Below are positions 19,733 to 29,032 of a stretch of 64,000 nt of DNA, piece by piece. This stretch comes from Blastocatellia bacterium (GTDB lineage Bacteria; Acidobacteriota; Blastocatellia; UBA7656). The position numbers and the translations under genes are program-made. The notes beneath the pieces are model-generated. The model was not told where the DNA came from and did no database searches. It saw only the letters and a list, made by a program, of their open reading frames with translations. The stretch's first letter is position 1, and the number at the start of each line of letters is the position of its first letter. The DNA is taken from NCBI GenBank assembly GCA_035275065.1, contig DATENM010000017.1, positions 22,785 to 86,784 on the forward strand, in the 5' to 3' direction.

Positions 19733-20542
19733 ATGAAGGCAAGAACTTACTTAGGCACACAGGGGTGGAATTATGAAGGCTGGGTCGGCCCGTTCTACCC
19801 GCGCGGCTCGAAACCGAAGGAACTTCTCAGCCTGTATGGCAGAATCTTTGACACCGTCGAAGTAGATTCAACCTTTTATGCCATCCCCTCTGAGAATTCA
19901 ATTAAGGGCTGGGCGGAACGGACGCCGAAGGATTTCAAGTTTTCACTCAAGCTGCCTTCCGAAATAACCCATAAGAACCGCTTACGGGAAAGCCAGGAAG
20001 TATTTGAACTGTTCATGCAACGGGTTAACTTGCTCGGCGAAAAATTGGGATGCGTGCTGATCCAGTTGCCGCCGGATTTTTCTCCAAGAGAATATCCCGC
20101 CTTCAGCAGCTTCATTAACCTGCTTCCTTCAACAGGCCATTTCGCGGTCGAGTTTCGCGATGCGAATTGGCTCACTGACCAGACGATCAGCCTCCTGGCA
20201 AACCGCAATATCGCGTTGGCGCTGACCGACAGCCGCTGGATAAATCGCCGCCTGAGCTTCGGCCTCATCGAAAATTACACGACAGATTTCGCCTACGTCA
20301 GATGGCTTGGTCTGCGTGATCTGACCGATTACAGCCACATACAGATTGACCGTTCAAGGGAATTGGCCGAGTGGGCTGAAGCGTTTGCGGTTTTGCAGAA
20401 CAAGACGAAACAGTTGTACGGGTACTTCAACAATCACTTTCAGGGACACTCTCCGGAGAGCTGTAATCAATTCAAGACTCTGCTTGGCCTGCCCGTCACC
20501 CGCCCCGATTCGCTAGTCAAACAACCCTCTTTATTCTCTTGA
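19733..20542 (+). CDS. DUF72 (YecE-like) protein
   Basis: The 269-residue product has YLGTQGWNYEGWVGPFYP, VEVDSTFYAIPSENSIKGWAERTP and FKFSLKLPSEITH, then EFRDANWL and YGYFNNHFQGHSPESCNQF. These are all signature segments of the DUF72 TIM-barrel family. It is cytoplasmic and of usual length. The biochemical role of the family is not settled, though resemblance to TIM-barrel nucleases and sugar enzymes is noted. GTG at 19730 is an alternative start. No operon partner is apparent. Confidence 0.93.
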   Translation: MKARTYLGTQGWNYEGWVGPFYPRGSKPKELLSLYGRIFDTVEVDSTFYAIPSENSIKGWAERTPKDFKFSLKLPSEITHKNRLRESQEVFELFMQRVNLLGEKLGCVLIQLPPDFSPREYPAFSSFINLLPSTGHFAVEFRDANWLTDQTISLLANRNIALALTDSRWINRRLSFGLIENYTTDFAYVRWLGLRDLTDYSHIQIDRSRELAEWAEAFAVLQNKTKQLYGYFNNHFQGHSPESCNQFKTLLGLPVTRPDSLVKQPSLFS

Positions 20543-20649
20543 TAGAACAATCTAAAGTAGTTGGTCGCCAGAGCGCCGCGATTTGAGAATTTACTTTAAG
20601 TCCGGACCTCTCAGCGGAAGTAAGGAGCATTCAAAGAGATAACTTCAGG

Positions 20650-21759
20650 TTAAGACGTTAAATTCTGGTAAAAGGGAAGTTCGGCGATGCATGCTTCGAT
20701 AATTGAATTATCATTTTGTACCTCAAGCTTATTGCCGGCGTCGAAATGGCCATACTTAATATAGGCCAGGGCAATTACCCGTCCGAGGCTTGCAGAGCGA
20801 ACGGCACTCGTTACTTGTCCGATATCTTTTCCGTCTCTGGAAATCCTGGAACCGGTAGCCGGAATATGATCGCCTTCGATCAACAAGCCCGAAAGTTTTT
20901 TGCTGATATGGCCGCGATACGTCGCCATTGCAACAGCCTCCTGACCTGTGTAACAGCCCTTGGTGAAGCTGACCGCCTCGGTCATCCCGAGTTCGAGCAT
21001 CATGTTCGCCTCGTCCACGTCAACGCCATAGAGGGGAATGCCGGCTTCGATTCGCAGTTGATTCAAAGCCTCCTGGCCGACCGGCGCGAGGCCATGAAAC
21101 GCGCCTTTCAGAAGGATGAAATCCCAGGTGTCGCGCAAGCCTGATTCCGACACCAGAATATCAAACCCGGGTTCGCCGGTATGCGAAGTCCGAACGACAA
21201 CCACATTGTGCCCGCCAATTATCGTTTCAGCCCAGCTATATTCCACAAGCGAGGCAACCGGCTCAAACGATATCTCCTTCAAGACGGCGTTGGCTTTCGG
21301 CCCCTGTATTGAGAGAGTGCGGAATTGCTCTGAAACGTCTTCGACACGAAAATCCCCGGCATAGGAAAACGGGAAAATATACTTGAAGATCTTTTCGTGC
21401 GTCTGCGGATCGTTAATGATCAAAAAGTCGTCCTGCCGCCGCAGAATACGACAAAGGCCACGGACTTTTCCGTGCCCGGTCAGAAATGCCGCCCGCATCC
21501 CTTTATGAACCTCCAACGCCTTGACGTCGTTGGTCACGAGCCCATTAAGAAACTGTATGGCTTCCTTGCCGCTGACTTTGAGGACGCCATAATAGGTCAA
21601 ATCGATCAATCCGGCGCGCGCTCGGACGGCCTGGCACTCTGCAAGTACATCACCGTAATCCTGAGTCATCATCCAGCCAAACGCCTCGCCAGCTTGTCCG
21701 TTAAGCCCCGCCTGGGCATCGAGCAGCCCCGTCGATTTAGAAGTTATAACCGTTTCCAT
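20650..21759 (-). CDS. ygfZ: YgfZ/GcvT-family folate-binding Fe-S maintenance protein
   Basis: The 369-residue product has a GcvT-like fold (LIDLTYYGVLKVSGKEAIQFL, LNQLRIEAGIPLYGVD). It carries the YgfZ hallmark KGCYTGQEAVAM around residue 265, with the conserved cysteine that separates YgfZ from true aminomethyltransferases. YgfZ uses tetrahydrofolate and helps maintain certain Fe-S enzymes. Here it follows peroxiredoxin, erpA and mrp on the same strand, which fits a role in Fe-S cluster upkeep. The protein is a little longer at the N-terminus than E. coli YgfZ. Confidence 0.85.
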   Translation of the reverse strand: METVITSKSTGLLDAQAGLNGQAGEAFGWMMTQDYGDVLAECQAVRARAGLIDLTYYGVLKVSGKEAIQFLNGLVTNDVKALEVHKGMRAAFLTGHGKVRGLCRILRRQDDFLIINDPQTHEKIFKYIFPFSYAGDFRVEDVSEQFRTLSIQGPKANAVLKEISFEPVASLVEYSWAETIIGGHNVVVVRTSHTGEPGFDILVSESGLRDTWDFILLKGAFHGLAPVGQEALNQLRIEAGIPLYGVDVDEANMMLELGMTEAVSFTKGCYTGQEAVAMATYRGHISKKLSGLLIEGDHIPATGSRISRDGKDIGQVTSAVRSASLGRVIALAYIKYGHFDAGNKLEVQNDNSIIEACIAELPFYQNLTS

Positions 21760-21792
21760 CTTGTCCTCGTAAAATCTAATGGCTCATAAATG

Positions 21793-21820
21793 ATAAAGAG
21801 TCGGCGCGCCGACTCTTTAT
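21793..21820. promoter_or_regulatory. Perfect 28-base palindrome upstream of ygfZ
   Basis: ATAAAGAGTCGGCG followed by its exact reverse complement lies 34 bases before the ygfZ ATG and about 125 bases after the peroxiredoxin stop. On the minus strand the stem is followed by TTTATCATTT, so it may terminate peroxiredoxin transcription. A dimeric repressor site for ygfZ is the alternative. The core GTCGGCGCGCCGAC recurs inside parB. Confidence 0.55.
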
Positions 21821-21944
21821 GTAATTTCTTAATTGCCGCCTCATCAAGAGGTTTTGCTGGTCAGCTCTGCATTACCTTCAAGTCAAGCCATTTCAAGATT
21901 AGCGGCCAACCACTTTAAGTGATCTTGCAGCCGCGCGGAAGCCC

Positions 21945-22544
21945 TCATTTCGCTTGCGGCGCTTGCAGCTTCATCAACTCACCGCGCAAGGCTTCGTAAT
22001 CTTCCTTGGCTCCGGCTTTGAAGGCGAGGTTCTTGTAACGCACGGTGCCTTGCTTGTCGATCAGGTAAACCGTCCGCTTATTGATGCCGCCGAGCGCCGG
22101 TTGATAACTGCCATAAAGCTTGGCGACGGCATGATCGTGATCCGCTAGAAGCGGGAAGGTGAGCTTGTGATGCTTGGCCCACTCTTGATGAGAGAAGACG
22201 TAATCGCCGCTGATGGCAATCAGCTTGGCGTCGAGTTTGCCGAGGTCGTTCCAGCTATCCCGGAAGGTACAGACCTCGGTCGTGCATCCGCCCGACCAAT
22301 CCGCCGGATAAAAAGCGAGGATCACGTTACCGCCTTGAAGGCTGGAAAGCTTCATCCATTCATTACGGCTAAGGTAAAGCTTCTCCTGTGTCGCCCAGGG
22401 CAGCTCAAAATCAGGGGCCGCCTGTCCGACCTGCGGCCCTTCCGAGTTATCGCTGCCGGGCTTCCCTGCTCCGCCATTCTGTCCGCTTACAGACATGACA
22501 GACAGCCCAAGAAACAGGCAAAAAAAGGTGATCATCTTTTTCAT
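21945..22544 (-). CDS. Exported peroxiredoxin (Bcp/AhpC-TSA family)
   Basis: GGAGG lies 5 bases before the ATG at 22544. A signal peptide (MITFFCLFLGLSVMSVSG) is followed by a peroxiredoxin domain with FYPADWSGGCTTEVCTFRD. The peroxidatic Cys87 and a second Cys92 are five residues apart, as in Bcp-type enzymes. The segments LIAISGDYVFSHQEWAKHH and FPLLADHDHAVAKLYG confirm the fold. It should reduce peroxides in the periplasm. Most Bcp proteins are cytosolic, so the signal peptide is noteworthy. It lies in the mrp-erpA-prx-ygfZ run. Confidence 0.88.
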   Translation of the reverse strand: MKKMITFFCLFLGLSVMSVSGQNGGAGKPGSDNSEGPQVGQAAPDFELPWATQEKLYLSRNEWMKLSSLQGGNVILAFYPADWSGGCTTEVCTFRDSWNDLGKLDAKLIAISGDYVFSHQEWAKHHKLTFPLLADHDHAVAKLYGSYQPALGGINKRTVYLIDKQGTVRYKNLAFKAGAKEDYEALRGELMKLQAPQAK

Positions 22545-22736
22545 GGAGCCTCCACGCGGACCAGGTCCACCGCCAATATCAAAAGCGGATCGGCCTCCCA
22601 ACGATTCTTGCCGACCGCGAGAATCGAAAGCGCCGGTCGCCCATCCTCAGATCAGCAGACCCCGGCTGCTTAGGGTTCGTCATCCCACGAACAGAAGCTG
22701 TCTGTCCGGCAATTGGGCCGGGCCGGCGACCGTTCA

Positions 22737-23063
22737 CTAGACAGTGAATGAGCTGCCGCAGCCGCAGCTGCCCGTCGCATTAGGATTATTGAAAGTGAAT
22801 CCAGAGCCCATGACTGAATTCACGTAATCGACCTGAACGCCGTCAAGGTATTGACGCGAAAACATGTCCACGAAAACGCGCAGGCCGTCCTGATCGAGTA
22901 TCTCATCACCTTGACGCGGCGCGTCTTCGATCTGCATGGAGTACGAGAAGCCGCTACAGCCTCCCGGCACGACGCGAATGCGCAGTCCGGATTCAGGCCC
23001 GGCGCTCTCGCCTTCCATAAACTTCCTGACTTCATTCACTGCAGTCGTTGTCAATGTCAACAT
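22737..23063 (-). CDS. erpA: A-type Fe-S carrier protein (ErpA/IscA)
   Basis: The 108-residue product is a complete A-type carrier: LTLTTTAVNEVRKFMEGE, then RIRVVPGGCSGFSYSM (Cys36) and the C-terminal CGC (Cys100 and Cys102). These three cysteines bind a 2Fe-2S or 4Fe-4S cluster for delivery to client proteins in the cytosol. The NPNATGSCGCGSSF ending is typical. It is 100 bases downstream of mrp on the same strand, supporting a shared role in Fe-S cluster delivery. Confidence 0.95.
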   Translation of the reverse strand: MLTLTTTAVNEVRKFMEGESAGPESGLRIRVVPGGCSGFSYSMQIEDAPRQGDEILDQDGLRVFVDMFSRQYLDGVQVDYVNSVMGSGFTFNNPNATGSCGCGSSFTV

Positions 23064-23162
23064 CTCTTTTCTTCACCTCACAGAGTATTTGAAATCATCA
23101 ACGATCAGCATTCGCCGTTGATTAACCTATTATAGCGTAAATCGCCCGGGCTGGGGAATCTT

Positions 23163-24269
23163 CTAAACTGCAAATCGGTCGCCGCGGTTGTCGCTCAGGT
23201 TGATCACCGGCAGGCCGGCTCCCTTAATGGCTTGCAAACTGATCTGAGTCGCGACATGTTCAGCGATCTCGCGGAATGCAGCCGCCTGCAAGCTGTCCGG
23301 CGCGCCGACGACAATCGGTACGCCTGCGTCTCCGCCCTCACGTACCGCGACAGAGAGAGGCACCTGCCCGAGAAGCGAGACATTGAAGCGGCCAGCCAGT
23401 TCAGCGCCGCCGCCGGTTCCAAAAATGGCGTGCCGGGTCGAGCAATTCTCACAAACAAAATAGCTCATGTTCTCGACAACCCCGAGCACAGGAATATGGA
23501 CTTGCTCGAACATATTGATCGCCTTGCGGACATCGGCCATGGCGACCTCCTGGGGTGTCGTAACCACGACAGCCCCCTGAACCGGGACCAGTTGCGCCAA
23601 ACTCAACTGCGCATCGCCTGTACCAGGTGGCATATCAACGATAAGATAATCCAGTTCCCCCCATTCAACATCATAAAGAAACTGCCGCACCGCCGTATGC
23701 AACATCGGGCCTCGCCAAACGACGGGCCGATCACCGGGATTCAGAAAACCCAGCGACATCACTTTAATGCCGTGAGCCGTGTTCGGCAGCAACATCTGTC
23801 CGTGAACCCGCGGCTGCTCGTTTACGCCGACCATGATGGGCACGTTCGGACCATAAACGTCCGTGTCAAGCAATCCAACCTGCGCTCCCGCCTGCGCCAG
23901 AGCGACGGCCAGATTGACGGCAACGGTTGACTTACCGACGCCGCCTTTTCCAGAGCTTACGGCGATGATGTTTTTTACCCCCGGCACAGACTGCTTTCCT
24001 TCGGCAGACTTTCCGGCAGTAACTTCCCAGCCCGTTTCGATCTCCACGGGCGGGGATCCCCCAAGGCTCAGGATCGCATCCCGTGCTGCTTGTTCAAGTA
24101 AAGCTTGTGCTGATGGGGATGGGCGATTCAGAATCAACTTGAACCGGACGGCGTTATTATCAGCATCTAAATCCCTTACGAAATCGAGCGCCACAATATC
24201 GCGGTTAAGCCAAGGGTCCTTAACCGTTCGTAGCGCTTTAAGAACCTGTTCGATGTTCATTCCTGCCAT
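23163..24269 (-). CDS. mrp: Mrp/NBP35 Fe-S cluster carrier ATPase
   Basis: The 368-residue product has an N-terminal MIP18/DUF59-like domain (VLKALRTVKDPWLNRDIVALDFV) and a P-loop ATPase with the deviant Walker A SSGKGGVGKST (Lys113), LLDTDVYGPNVPIM, LIVDMPPGTGDAQL, and the cluster-binding pair CENC (Cys273, Cys276). Mrp/ApbC proteins carry 4Fe-4S clusters between dimer subunits and pass them to apoproteins in the cytosol. The neighbouring erpA and ygfZ agree with this. Confidence 0.95.
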   Translation of the reverse strand: MAGMNIEQVLKALRTVKDPWLNRDIVALDFVRDLDADNNAVRFKLILNRPSPSAQALLEQAARDAILSLGGSPPVEIETGWEVTAGKSAEGKQSVPGVKNIIAVSSGKGGVGKSTVAVNLAVALAQAGAQVGLLDTDVYGPNVPIMVGVNEQPRVHGQMLLPNTAHGIKVMSLGFLNPGDRPVVWRGPMLHTAVRQFLYDVEWGELDYLIVDMPPGTGDAQLSLAQLVPVQGAVVVTTPQEVAMADVRKAINMFEQVHIPVLGVVENMSYFVCENCSTRHAIFGTGGGAELAGRFNVSLLGQVPLSVAVREGGDAGVPIVVGAPDSLQAAAFREIAEHVATQISLQAIKGAGLPVINLSDNRGDRFAV

Positions 24270-24608
24270 TGATCGAAGCTCCAGTATAGTCTCAAGCCGT
24301 GGGACTGGTCATATCCAGCTGTGTAAAAGAAGAACCTTTAAGACGCAACTTGAAAGGCATCACGAATCGAATACATAGCTTGCTTCAGGCTGATTCTGAC
24401 CATGAAAAAGCATTCTATGCGGTGCGCGATTCAATTCAATTTCAACATTTCTCTTACCGCCTACATCGTAGAAAGCGGTATAGGTTTTGTCAACCAAACG
24501 ACCTCTCACACTGGCTGGGCATTTATACATTAAAAAGACACGGACGGCGGACAGCTTAACGCCTGCGGGAATGCTTACCCGTAGCCGACAGCTAAAGATT
24601 GGCGTGAG
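24270..24608. other. Intergenic region between mrp and xerD
   Basis: These 339 bases separate mrp from the 3' end of xerD and are less GC-rich than the genes around them. A plus-strand frame of 86 codons is open, but it has no ribosome site, no recognisable family and atypical composition. No convincing hairpin plus T tract was found. The part next to 24269 should hold the mrp promoter. Confidence 0.4.
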
Positions 24609-25493
24609 CTAGGCACGCGGATGGAACTGTTTATAGATATGCTTCAATCTTTCATTGGTAATGTGGGTGTAGATCTGCGTCGTGCTGATGTCAGAATGGC
24701 CAAGCATGAGTTGAACAGAACGCAGGTCGGCGCCATTTTCGAGCAAGTGCGTGGCAAAGCTGTGGCGCAACAGATGCGGCGTGATATGGCCAATTTTGGC
24801 GCGATTCCCATATGCGACAATCATCTTCCAGAAAGCTTGCCGGCTGACGGCTGATCCTGACGGGTTCAAAAAGAGCAACGGCGAAGTCTGATCCTTTAGC
24901 CAGCGACTGCGAACCTCTAAATAACGGCGTAGCCACCCGATGGCGCTCTGTCCCAGAGGCACCGTGCGCTCTTTACTCCCCTTCCCTAATGTCGTCAAGA
25001 AACCCATTTCAAGATTCACATCAGTAACCTTAAGGCTGACCAGTTCGGATACTCGCAGACCGGTCGCGTAGAGGACCTCCAACATGGCCTTGTCGCGCAA
25101 CCCTGTGTCCATCGCCGTATCGGGCGCATCGAGCAGGCGCTCGACTTCTTCGGCGATCAGAAATTTAGGCAGCGATTGCCACGATTTCGGCGATTCGAGA
25201 TTGACGCTCGGGTCGCGCTTCAGTATCCCATCGAGCACAAGATACTTGAAGAAGCTGCGGACCGTCACCAGGGCTCTGGCGATGCTCTTGGCCTCAAGCC
25301 CCTGCTGGTTCAGGTGCTGCATAAACCGCATCAGGTCGTCGCGCTCTAGCGAGAGCAACCCTTTCCCTGATTGCTGGGCGAACGCCGACAGCTTATCAAG
25401 ATCGCTACGATATGCCAGCAGCGTGTTTGCAGAGAGTCCGCGCTCAACCCGCAGATAATTAAAAAAACGGCTTTCTATGTCCTTTATCATCAT
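24609..25493 (-). CDS. xerD: Site-specific tyrosine recombinase XerD
   Basis: The 294-residue product has the N-terminal SAM-like core-binding domain (FFNYLRVERGLSANTLLAYRSDL) and the catalytic domain with Arg147 (ATGLRVSEL), Lys171 (GKGSKERTVPL), His240 and Arg243 (HLLRHSFATHLL), His266 (LGHSD) and nucleophile Tyr275 (TTQIYTHI). The length and motifs match XerD, which resolves chromosome dimers at dif with XerC. The extra alpha-helical patch of integron integrases was not seen, so this is a housekeeping enzyme and not IntI. Confidence 0.93.
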   Translation of the reverse strand: MMIKDIESRFFNYLRVERGLSANTLLAYRSDLDKLSAFAQQSGKGLLSLERDDLMRFMQHLNQQGLEAKSIARALVTVRSFFKYLVLDGILKRDPSVNLESPKSWQSLPKFLIAEEVERLLDAPDTAMDTGLRDKAMLEVLYATGLRVSELVSLKVTDVNLEMGFLTTLGKGSKERTVPLGQSAIGWLRRYLEVRSRWLKDQTSPLLFLNPSGSAVSRQAFWKMIVAYGNRAKIGHITPHLLRHSFATHLLENGADLRSVQLMLGHSDISTTQIYTHITNERLKHIYKQFHPRA

Positions 25494-25664
25494 GTTCCTG
25501 CCCAGAATGGTTGACTCAGCAAACGACGATTTGACATATTCTAAACGAATCGCGACAAAAACAACACGGCGGCGCGGGCCGAGTCAAATTTGCCTGTTAT
25601 AATCAGAATGCGGCTGATTGATCGCCTCGCCGCCCCGGATTGGAATAAAGGGCCGACAAAGCGA

Positions 25665-26702
25665 ATGGAATTAAGTGAGGTAGCAGAAAAACTCGGCTGT
25701 GCCCTGCGCGGCGAAGGCGGAGTACAAATTAAAGGATTGGCCACAATCGAACGGGCTCGGGTGGGCGACCTGAGTTTTTTGACCAACCCAAAATATTATA
25801 AGGCGGCGCGCGATTCTCAGGCTTCGGCGCTCATCGTCGGGCCCGACAGTCCGCCACTTGACGTGCCAACACTGGTTCATCCAAACCCCTATCTCATCTT
25901 CGCCAAAGCCATCGAGTTTTTTCATCAACCCTCGCGCCCGCCGGCCAGCGTCCACCCGACGGCTTGGATCGCCGACACCGCACAGATCGGCAAAGGGGTA
26001 ACGATTGGGGCTTATGCGGTCGTCGGCAACGAAGCAGTGATCGATGACGAAGTTGAAATCCGTGAACACTGTGTAATCTACCCGCGTGCCCATGTGGGGG
26101 CGCAGACACTGCTGCATTCCGGAGTGACCTTACGCGAGGACGTGGTCATCGGTAAACGATGCATCATCCAGAATCATGCGGTCATTGGCGGCGATGGTTT
26201 CGGCTTTGCGAAAGACGATCAGGGACAGTGGTATAAAATCCCCCAGGTCGGCAGAGTGATCATTGAAGATGACGTGGAGATCGGCGCTTGCTCAACCATT
26301 GATCGGGCAGCCCTGGACGAAACCCTCATTCGGTCACATACCAAAATTGATAACCTGGTGCAGATCGGGCATGGCTCAACGGTTGGAACCAATTGTCTGA
26401 TTGCTTCCCAGGTCGGACTTGCGGGCACAACGACTGTCGGCAACAACGTTATCCTCGCGGGGCAGGTGGGCGCCGCGGGTCATCTGACCATCGGCGACGG
26501 CGTCATCGCCATTGCCCAAACCGGGATTCCGCATTCCGTCGAACCGGGAAAGACGATATCCGGTTCCCCCTTTGTTGACCATAAACTTTGGTTGAAAGCT
26601 TCGGCCATTTACGCCAAACTTCCAGAGATGTATAAAACGCTGCGCAGTCTGGAACAAAGAGCAAAGATTCTCGAAGCACAGCTTAAAGTAAAATTCGAAT
26701 AG
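25665..26702 (+). CDS. lpxD: UDP-3-O-acylglucosamine N-acyltransferase LpxD
   Basis: From the ATG at 25665 the product is 345 residues, the usual LpxD length. A TATAAT at 25598-25603 would place transcription start near an earlier ATG at 25608, which also argues for 25665. The N-terminal domain MELSEVAEKLGCALRGEG and LSFLTNPKYYKAA is followed by left-handed beta-helix hexapeptide repeats. Key segments are NHAVIGGDGFGFAKD, TIDRAALDETLI and KIDNLVQIGHGSTVGTNCLIASQVGLAG, including the catalytic-type His of QIGH. It adds the second acyl chain in lipid A synthesis. No other lpx gene is nearby. Confidence 0.96.
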   Translation: MELSEVAEKLGCALRGEGGVQIKGLATIERARVGDLSFLTNPKYYKAARDSQASALIVGPDSPPLDVPTLVHPNPYLIFAKAIEFFHQPSRPPASVHPTAWIADTAQIGKGVTIGAYAVVGNEAVIDDEVEIREHCVIYPRAHVGAQTLLHSGVTLREDVVIGKRCIIQNHAVIGGDGFGFAKDDQGQWYKIPQVGRVIIEDDVEIGACSTIDRAALDETLIRSHTKIDNLVQIGHGSTVGTNCLIASQVGLAGTTTVGNNVILAGQVGAAGHLTIGDGVIAIAQTGIPHSVEPGKTISGSPFVDHKLWLKASAIYAKLPEMYKTLRSLEQRAKILEAQLKVKFE

Positions 26703-26748
26703 CTAACGAAAAATTAAAATCATTATTTTAAGAACTTAGAAAGGTATT

Positions 26749-27303
26749 ATGAACGTAAAACTTGAAGATCAAACATCTGAAGTGAAAATTAAAGACTTAA
26801 AGGAAAAGGCTGAAAAGATCCTCTCCATTGTGCCAGCCGAACACCTGAGAGGCCTTTCCAAGCTGGTTTTTGCTGATCTGGTGGCCGAACCGCGGCTGAC
26901 GGCGGCCCAACGATCAACTCTGCCGGCGCTTTATCATCCGAAGGTGCCAGGCCAACTCGCATGGGCAGAAATCGCCACTTCCGTACTCGCTCCAAAGCGC
27001 AAATTCCCGCAAAATATGCTGACCAGGCTGGCGCTGAAATCAAACATGGCGCAAGTTCTGCTCTCACTCGTCGCTCAGCACTATTACCTGACCTTGTCGA
27101 AAGGGATCAAGAAAAATCAACTTGAGATTGAGTGCCGAAAATACGTCGAGAAGTATTTTGAGAAGTGGCGTGAGCAGCAGGGCGGTTTGCGAGTCCGTTT
27201 GTTGAAACCTTTTAAACCTCAGCTCGACCGCATGGCCAAGCGTCTGGCGAAGCGCTACAGAGAGGAAAGCGCCAAACAACCGTCAGCCCGGAAATCCGGC
27301 TAA
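26749..27303 (+). CDS. Hypothetical protein, 184 residues
   Basis: AAAGG lies 6 bases upstream of the ATG. The product is charged and helical, with no signal or membrane helix. It has a central region [21 protein letters not shown] and a helix pair [20 protein letters not shown], then [17 protein letters not shown]. The layout faintly recalls small zinc-peptidase-like proteins in which this helix would be HExxH, but no such motif is present here. The very basic C-terminus ([14 protein letters not shown]) could bind nucleic acid. Its TAA overlaps the parB stop on the other strand. The function is unknown. Confidence 0.6.
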   Translation: MNVKLEDQTSEVKIKDLKEKAEKILSIVPAEHLRGLSKLVFADLVAEPRLTAAQRSTLPALYHPKVPGQLAWAEIATSVLAPKRKFPQNMLTRLALKSNMAQVLLSLVAQHYYLTLSKGIKKNQLEIECRKYVEKYFEKWREQQGGLRVRLLKPFKPQLDRMAKRLAKRYREESAKQPSARKSG

Positions 27304-28124
27304 TCTATTCTCTCCAGGTCATCTATGGCTGCGAGCAGGGCGCTGTGAATGTCTTCCTTGGAGGCTCGCGATTTCTTGAATTTGAGTTGCAACGACCAAG
27401 ACTGGTTCGGCGCTTTGCACTTATAGACAAAGCCCGGCTCTTTTTTCGCTTTGCCTTTTCGCGCGACGCGCGCCTCGTCGCGGGTCAGGCCGCCGGCCCG
27501 AATAGTGCCGACAAAATTCCGCATTTCATCTTCCGTCGGCTGTCTAACTACTTGCAAAAGGAGGGATTTAGAAGAAATGTCGGCGCGCCGACATAGGGCT
27601 CGAACGTCCGCGGGCATTGCCGCAAGCGAGAGCGATTCGGTGATCGTCGTACGCGATTTGCCGATCTTGGCGGCGATCTCTTCGTGGGTATAGCCGAAGC
27701 GCTCGGACAAGGCTCGCAAGCCATCGGCCTCCTCAAAAGCGGTCAAATCTTTACGCTGGAGGTTCTCGATGAGCGAGATTTCGGCCACATCTCGATCATC
27801 GACATCCATCTCGATGCAGGGCAGCTCGTTCAGCCCGACTTCGAGGCTGGCACGGTAACGTCGCTCGCCGCTGATAATCATAAACCGCCCGCCGACATCG
27901 CTAGGGCGCACTAGGAGCGGTTCAAGGACCCCCTTCTCTCTTATAGACGCCACCAACTCTGTAAGATCGCCGATCTCAACCCTGGGCTGATTGGGATTCG
28001 GCGCCAGCTTGTCTATGGGGATCATTCTGCCGACTGGCGCGCCGGCGCTTTTGCTGGTGAGCAATTCGACGTAATGAGCGTCATGGCGCAGCTTAAAATT
28101 GTTCGGTAACCCTCGTTTAGACAC
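27300..28124 (-). CDS. parB: Chromosome partition protein ParB
   Basis: The 274-residue product has the ParB/Spo0J N-terminal domain: [39 protein letters not shown], and the CTP-binding motif [16 protein letters not shown] helix-turn-helix ([21 protein letters not shown]) and a short C-terminal dimerisation region follow. ParB binds parS and loads onto DNA to segregate the origin with ParA. It overlaps parA by 8 bases, so the pair is coupled. No canonical parS (TGTTTCACGTGAAACA) was found in the window. Confidence 0.93.
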   Translation of the reverse strand: MSKRGLPNNFKLRHDAHYVELLTSKSAGAPVGRMIPIDKLAPNPNQPRVEIGDLTELVASIREKGVLEPLLVRPSDVGGRFMIISGERRYRASLEVGLNELPCIEMDVDDRDVAEISLIENLQRKDLTAFEEADGLRALSERFGYTHEEIAAKIGKSRTTITESLSLAAMPADVRALCRRADISSKSLLLQVVRQPTEDEMRNFVGTIRAGGLTRDEARVARKGKAKKEPGFVYKCKAPNQSWSLQLKFKKSRASKEDIHSALLAAIDDLERID

Positions 28125-28872
28125 GGCGCATCACCTCTGCACACAGGTTGGAGTATTCGGCAGCCCCGCTAGAGTTAGGGGCAAATGTAAAGATCGTCTC
28201 TTTGTAGGCGGGGCTTTCTTCAAGACGGACGGATTTGCTAATTACGGTCTCAAATACTTTATCCCCAAAGACGGCTCTGATCTGTTCTTGAATATCTTTA
28301 GCCAGCGTCGTGCGCTTATCAAGCAGCGTAATTACCACACCGAGTACCTGTAATCGAGGGTTGGGGCGCGCTTTAACCTTCTCAACGGTTTCAAGCAGAT
28401 CGTCCGTGCCTTCAAGGGCAAAATAAGAAGGTTGAATGGGCACAATCAGATAGTCGGCGGCAACCAGTGCATTCACGGTGATCAGGCCAAGGGTTGGTGG
28501 CGTATCGATCAAGACGCAGTCATAAGCCTTAATGGTTCCTTCGAGGCGATCTTTCAGGCGAAAGGGGGCATCAAATTCGCCGAGTAATTTGCTCTCAAAT
28601 TTTGCAAGGTTGATCCGCGCCGGTAAGAGATCAAGCGTGGCGATTGAGGTTTTTTTGATCACCGCTTCCGGCGTGATGTCGGTGTCGGTCAACAGGTCGT
28701 AAATCGAATACTCGATGGTATTATGGTCGAGAAAAGTCAGCGAGCTATTGCCCTGCGGGTCGAGGTCAATCAGAAGAACCCGTTTGCCTGTGAGGGCCAA
28801 TGCCGCTGAAAGGTTAATTGCCGTTGTCGTCTTGCCGACTCCGCCTTTTTGATTGGCTATAGCGATAACCAT
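28117..28872 (-). CDS. parA: Chromosome partition ATPase ParA/Soj
   Basis: The 251-residue product starts [26 protein letters not shown] with the deviant Walker A, then [34 protein letters not shown] and [20 protein letters not shown]. It lacks the N-terminal helix-turn-helix of plasmid-type ParA, so it is of the chromosomal Soj class. It drives segregation of ParB-bound DNA in an ATP-dependent way on the nucleoid. parB directly follows. Confidence 0.95.
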   Translation of the reverse strand: MVIAIANQKGGVGKTTTAINLSAALALTGKRVLLIDLDPQGNSSLTFLDHNTIEYSIYDLLTDTDITPEAVIKKTSIATLDLLPARINLAKFESKLLGEFDAPFRLKDRLEGTIKAYDCVLIDTPPTLGLITVNALVAADYLIVPIQPSYFALEGTDDLLETVEKVKARPNPRLQVLGVVITLLDKRTTLAKDIQEQIRAVFGDKVFETVISKSVRLEESPAYKETIFTFAPNSSGAAEYSNLCAEVMRRV

Positions 28873-29032
28873 GCCTGACCGCCCTCCTGCGAAAGCCTCT
28901 GCATCCTAATGCGAAGTCAGGAGACTGTCAAGCATGCAGCGAGAGCGAGAAGGGCAGTGATGGACTTTAGAGAAGGGTTATGCTTAAATACTGGCCGGGT
29001 CGGTGGGCAACATTCGGAAGGGACCATAGGCG

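Noticed and set aside
24299..24559. 86-codon plus-strand frame between mrp and xerD
   Set aside because: No ribosome site, no family and unusual composition.
24609..25493. Tyrosine recombinase as the integron integrase
   Set aside because: Motifs and length fit XerD, it is 29 kb from the array, and no integrase-specific insertion was seen. It is housekeeping.
28873..29032. parS or replication origin beside parAB
   Set aside because: No TGTTTCACGTGAAACA-type site and no DnaA boxes or dnaA/gidA genes were seen.
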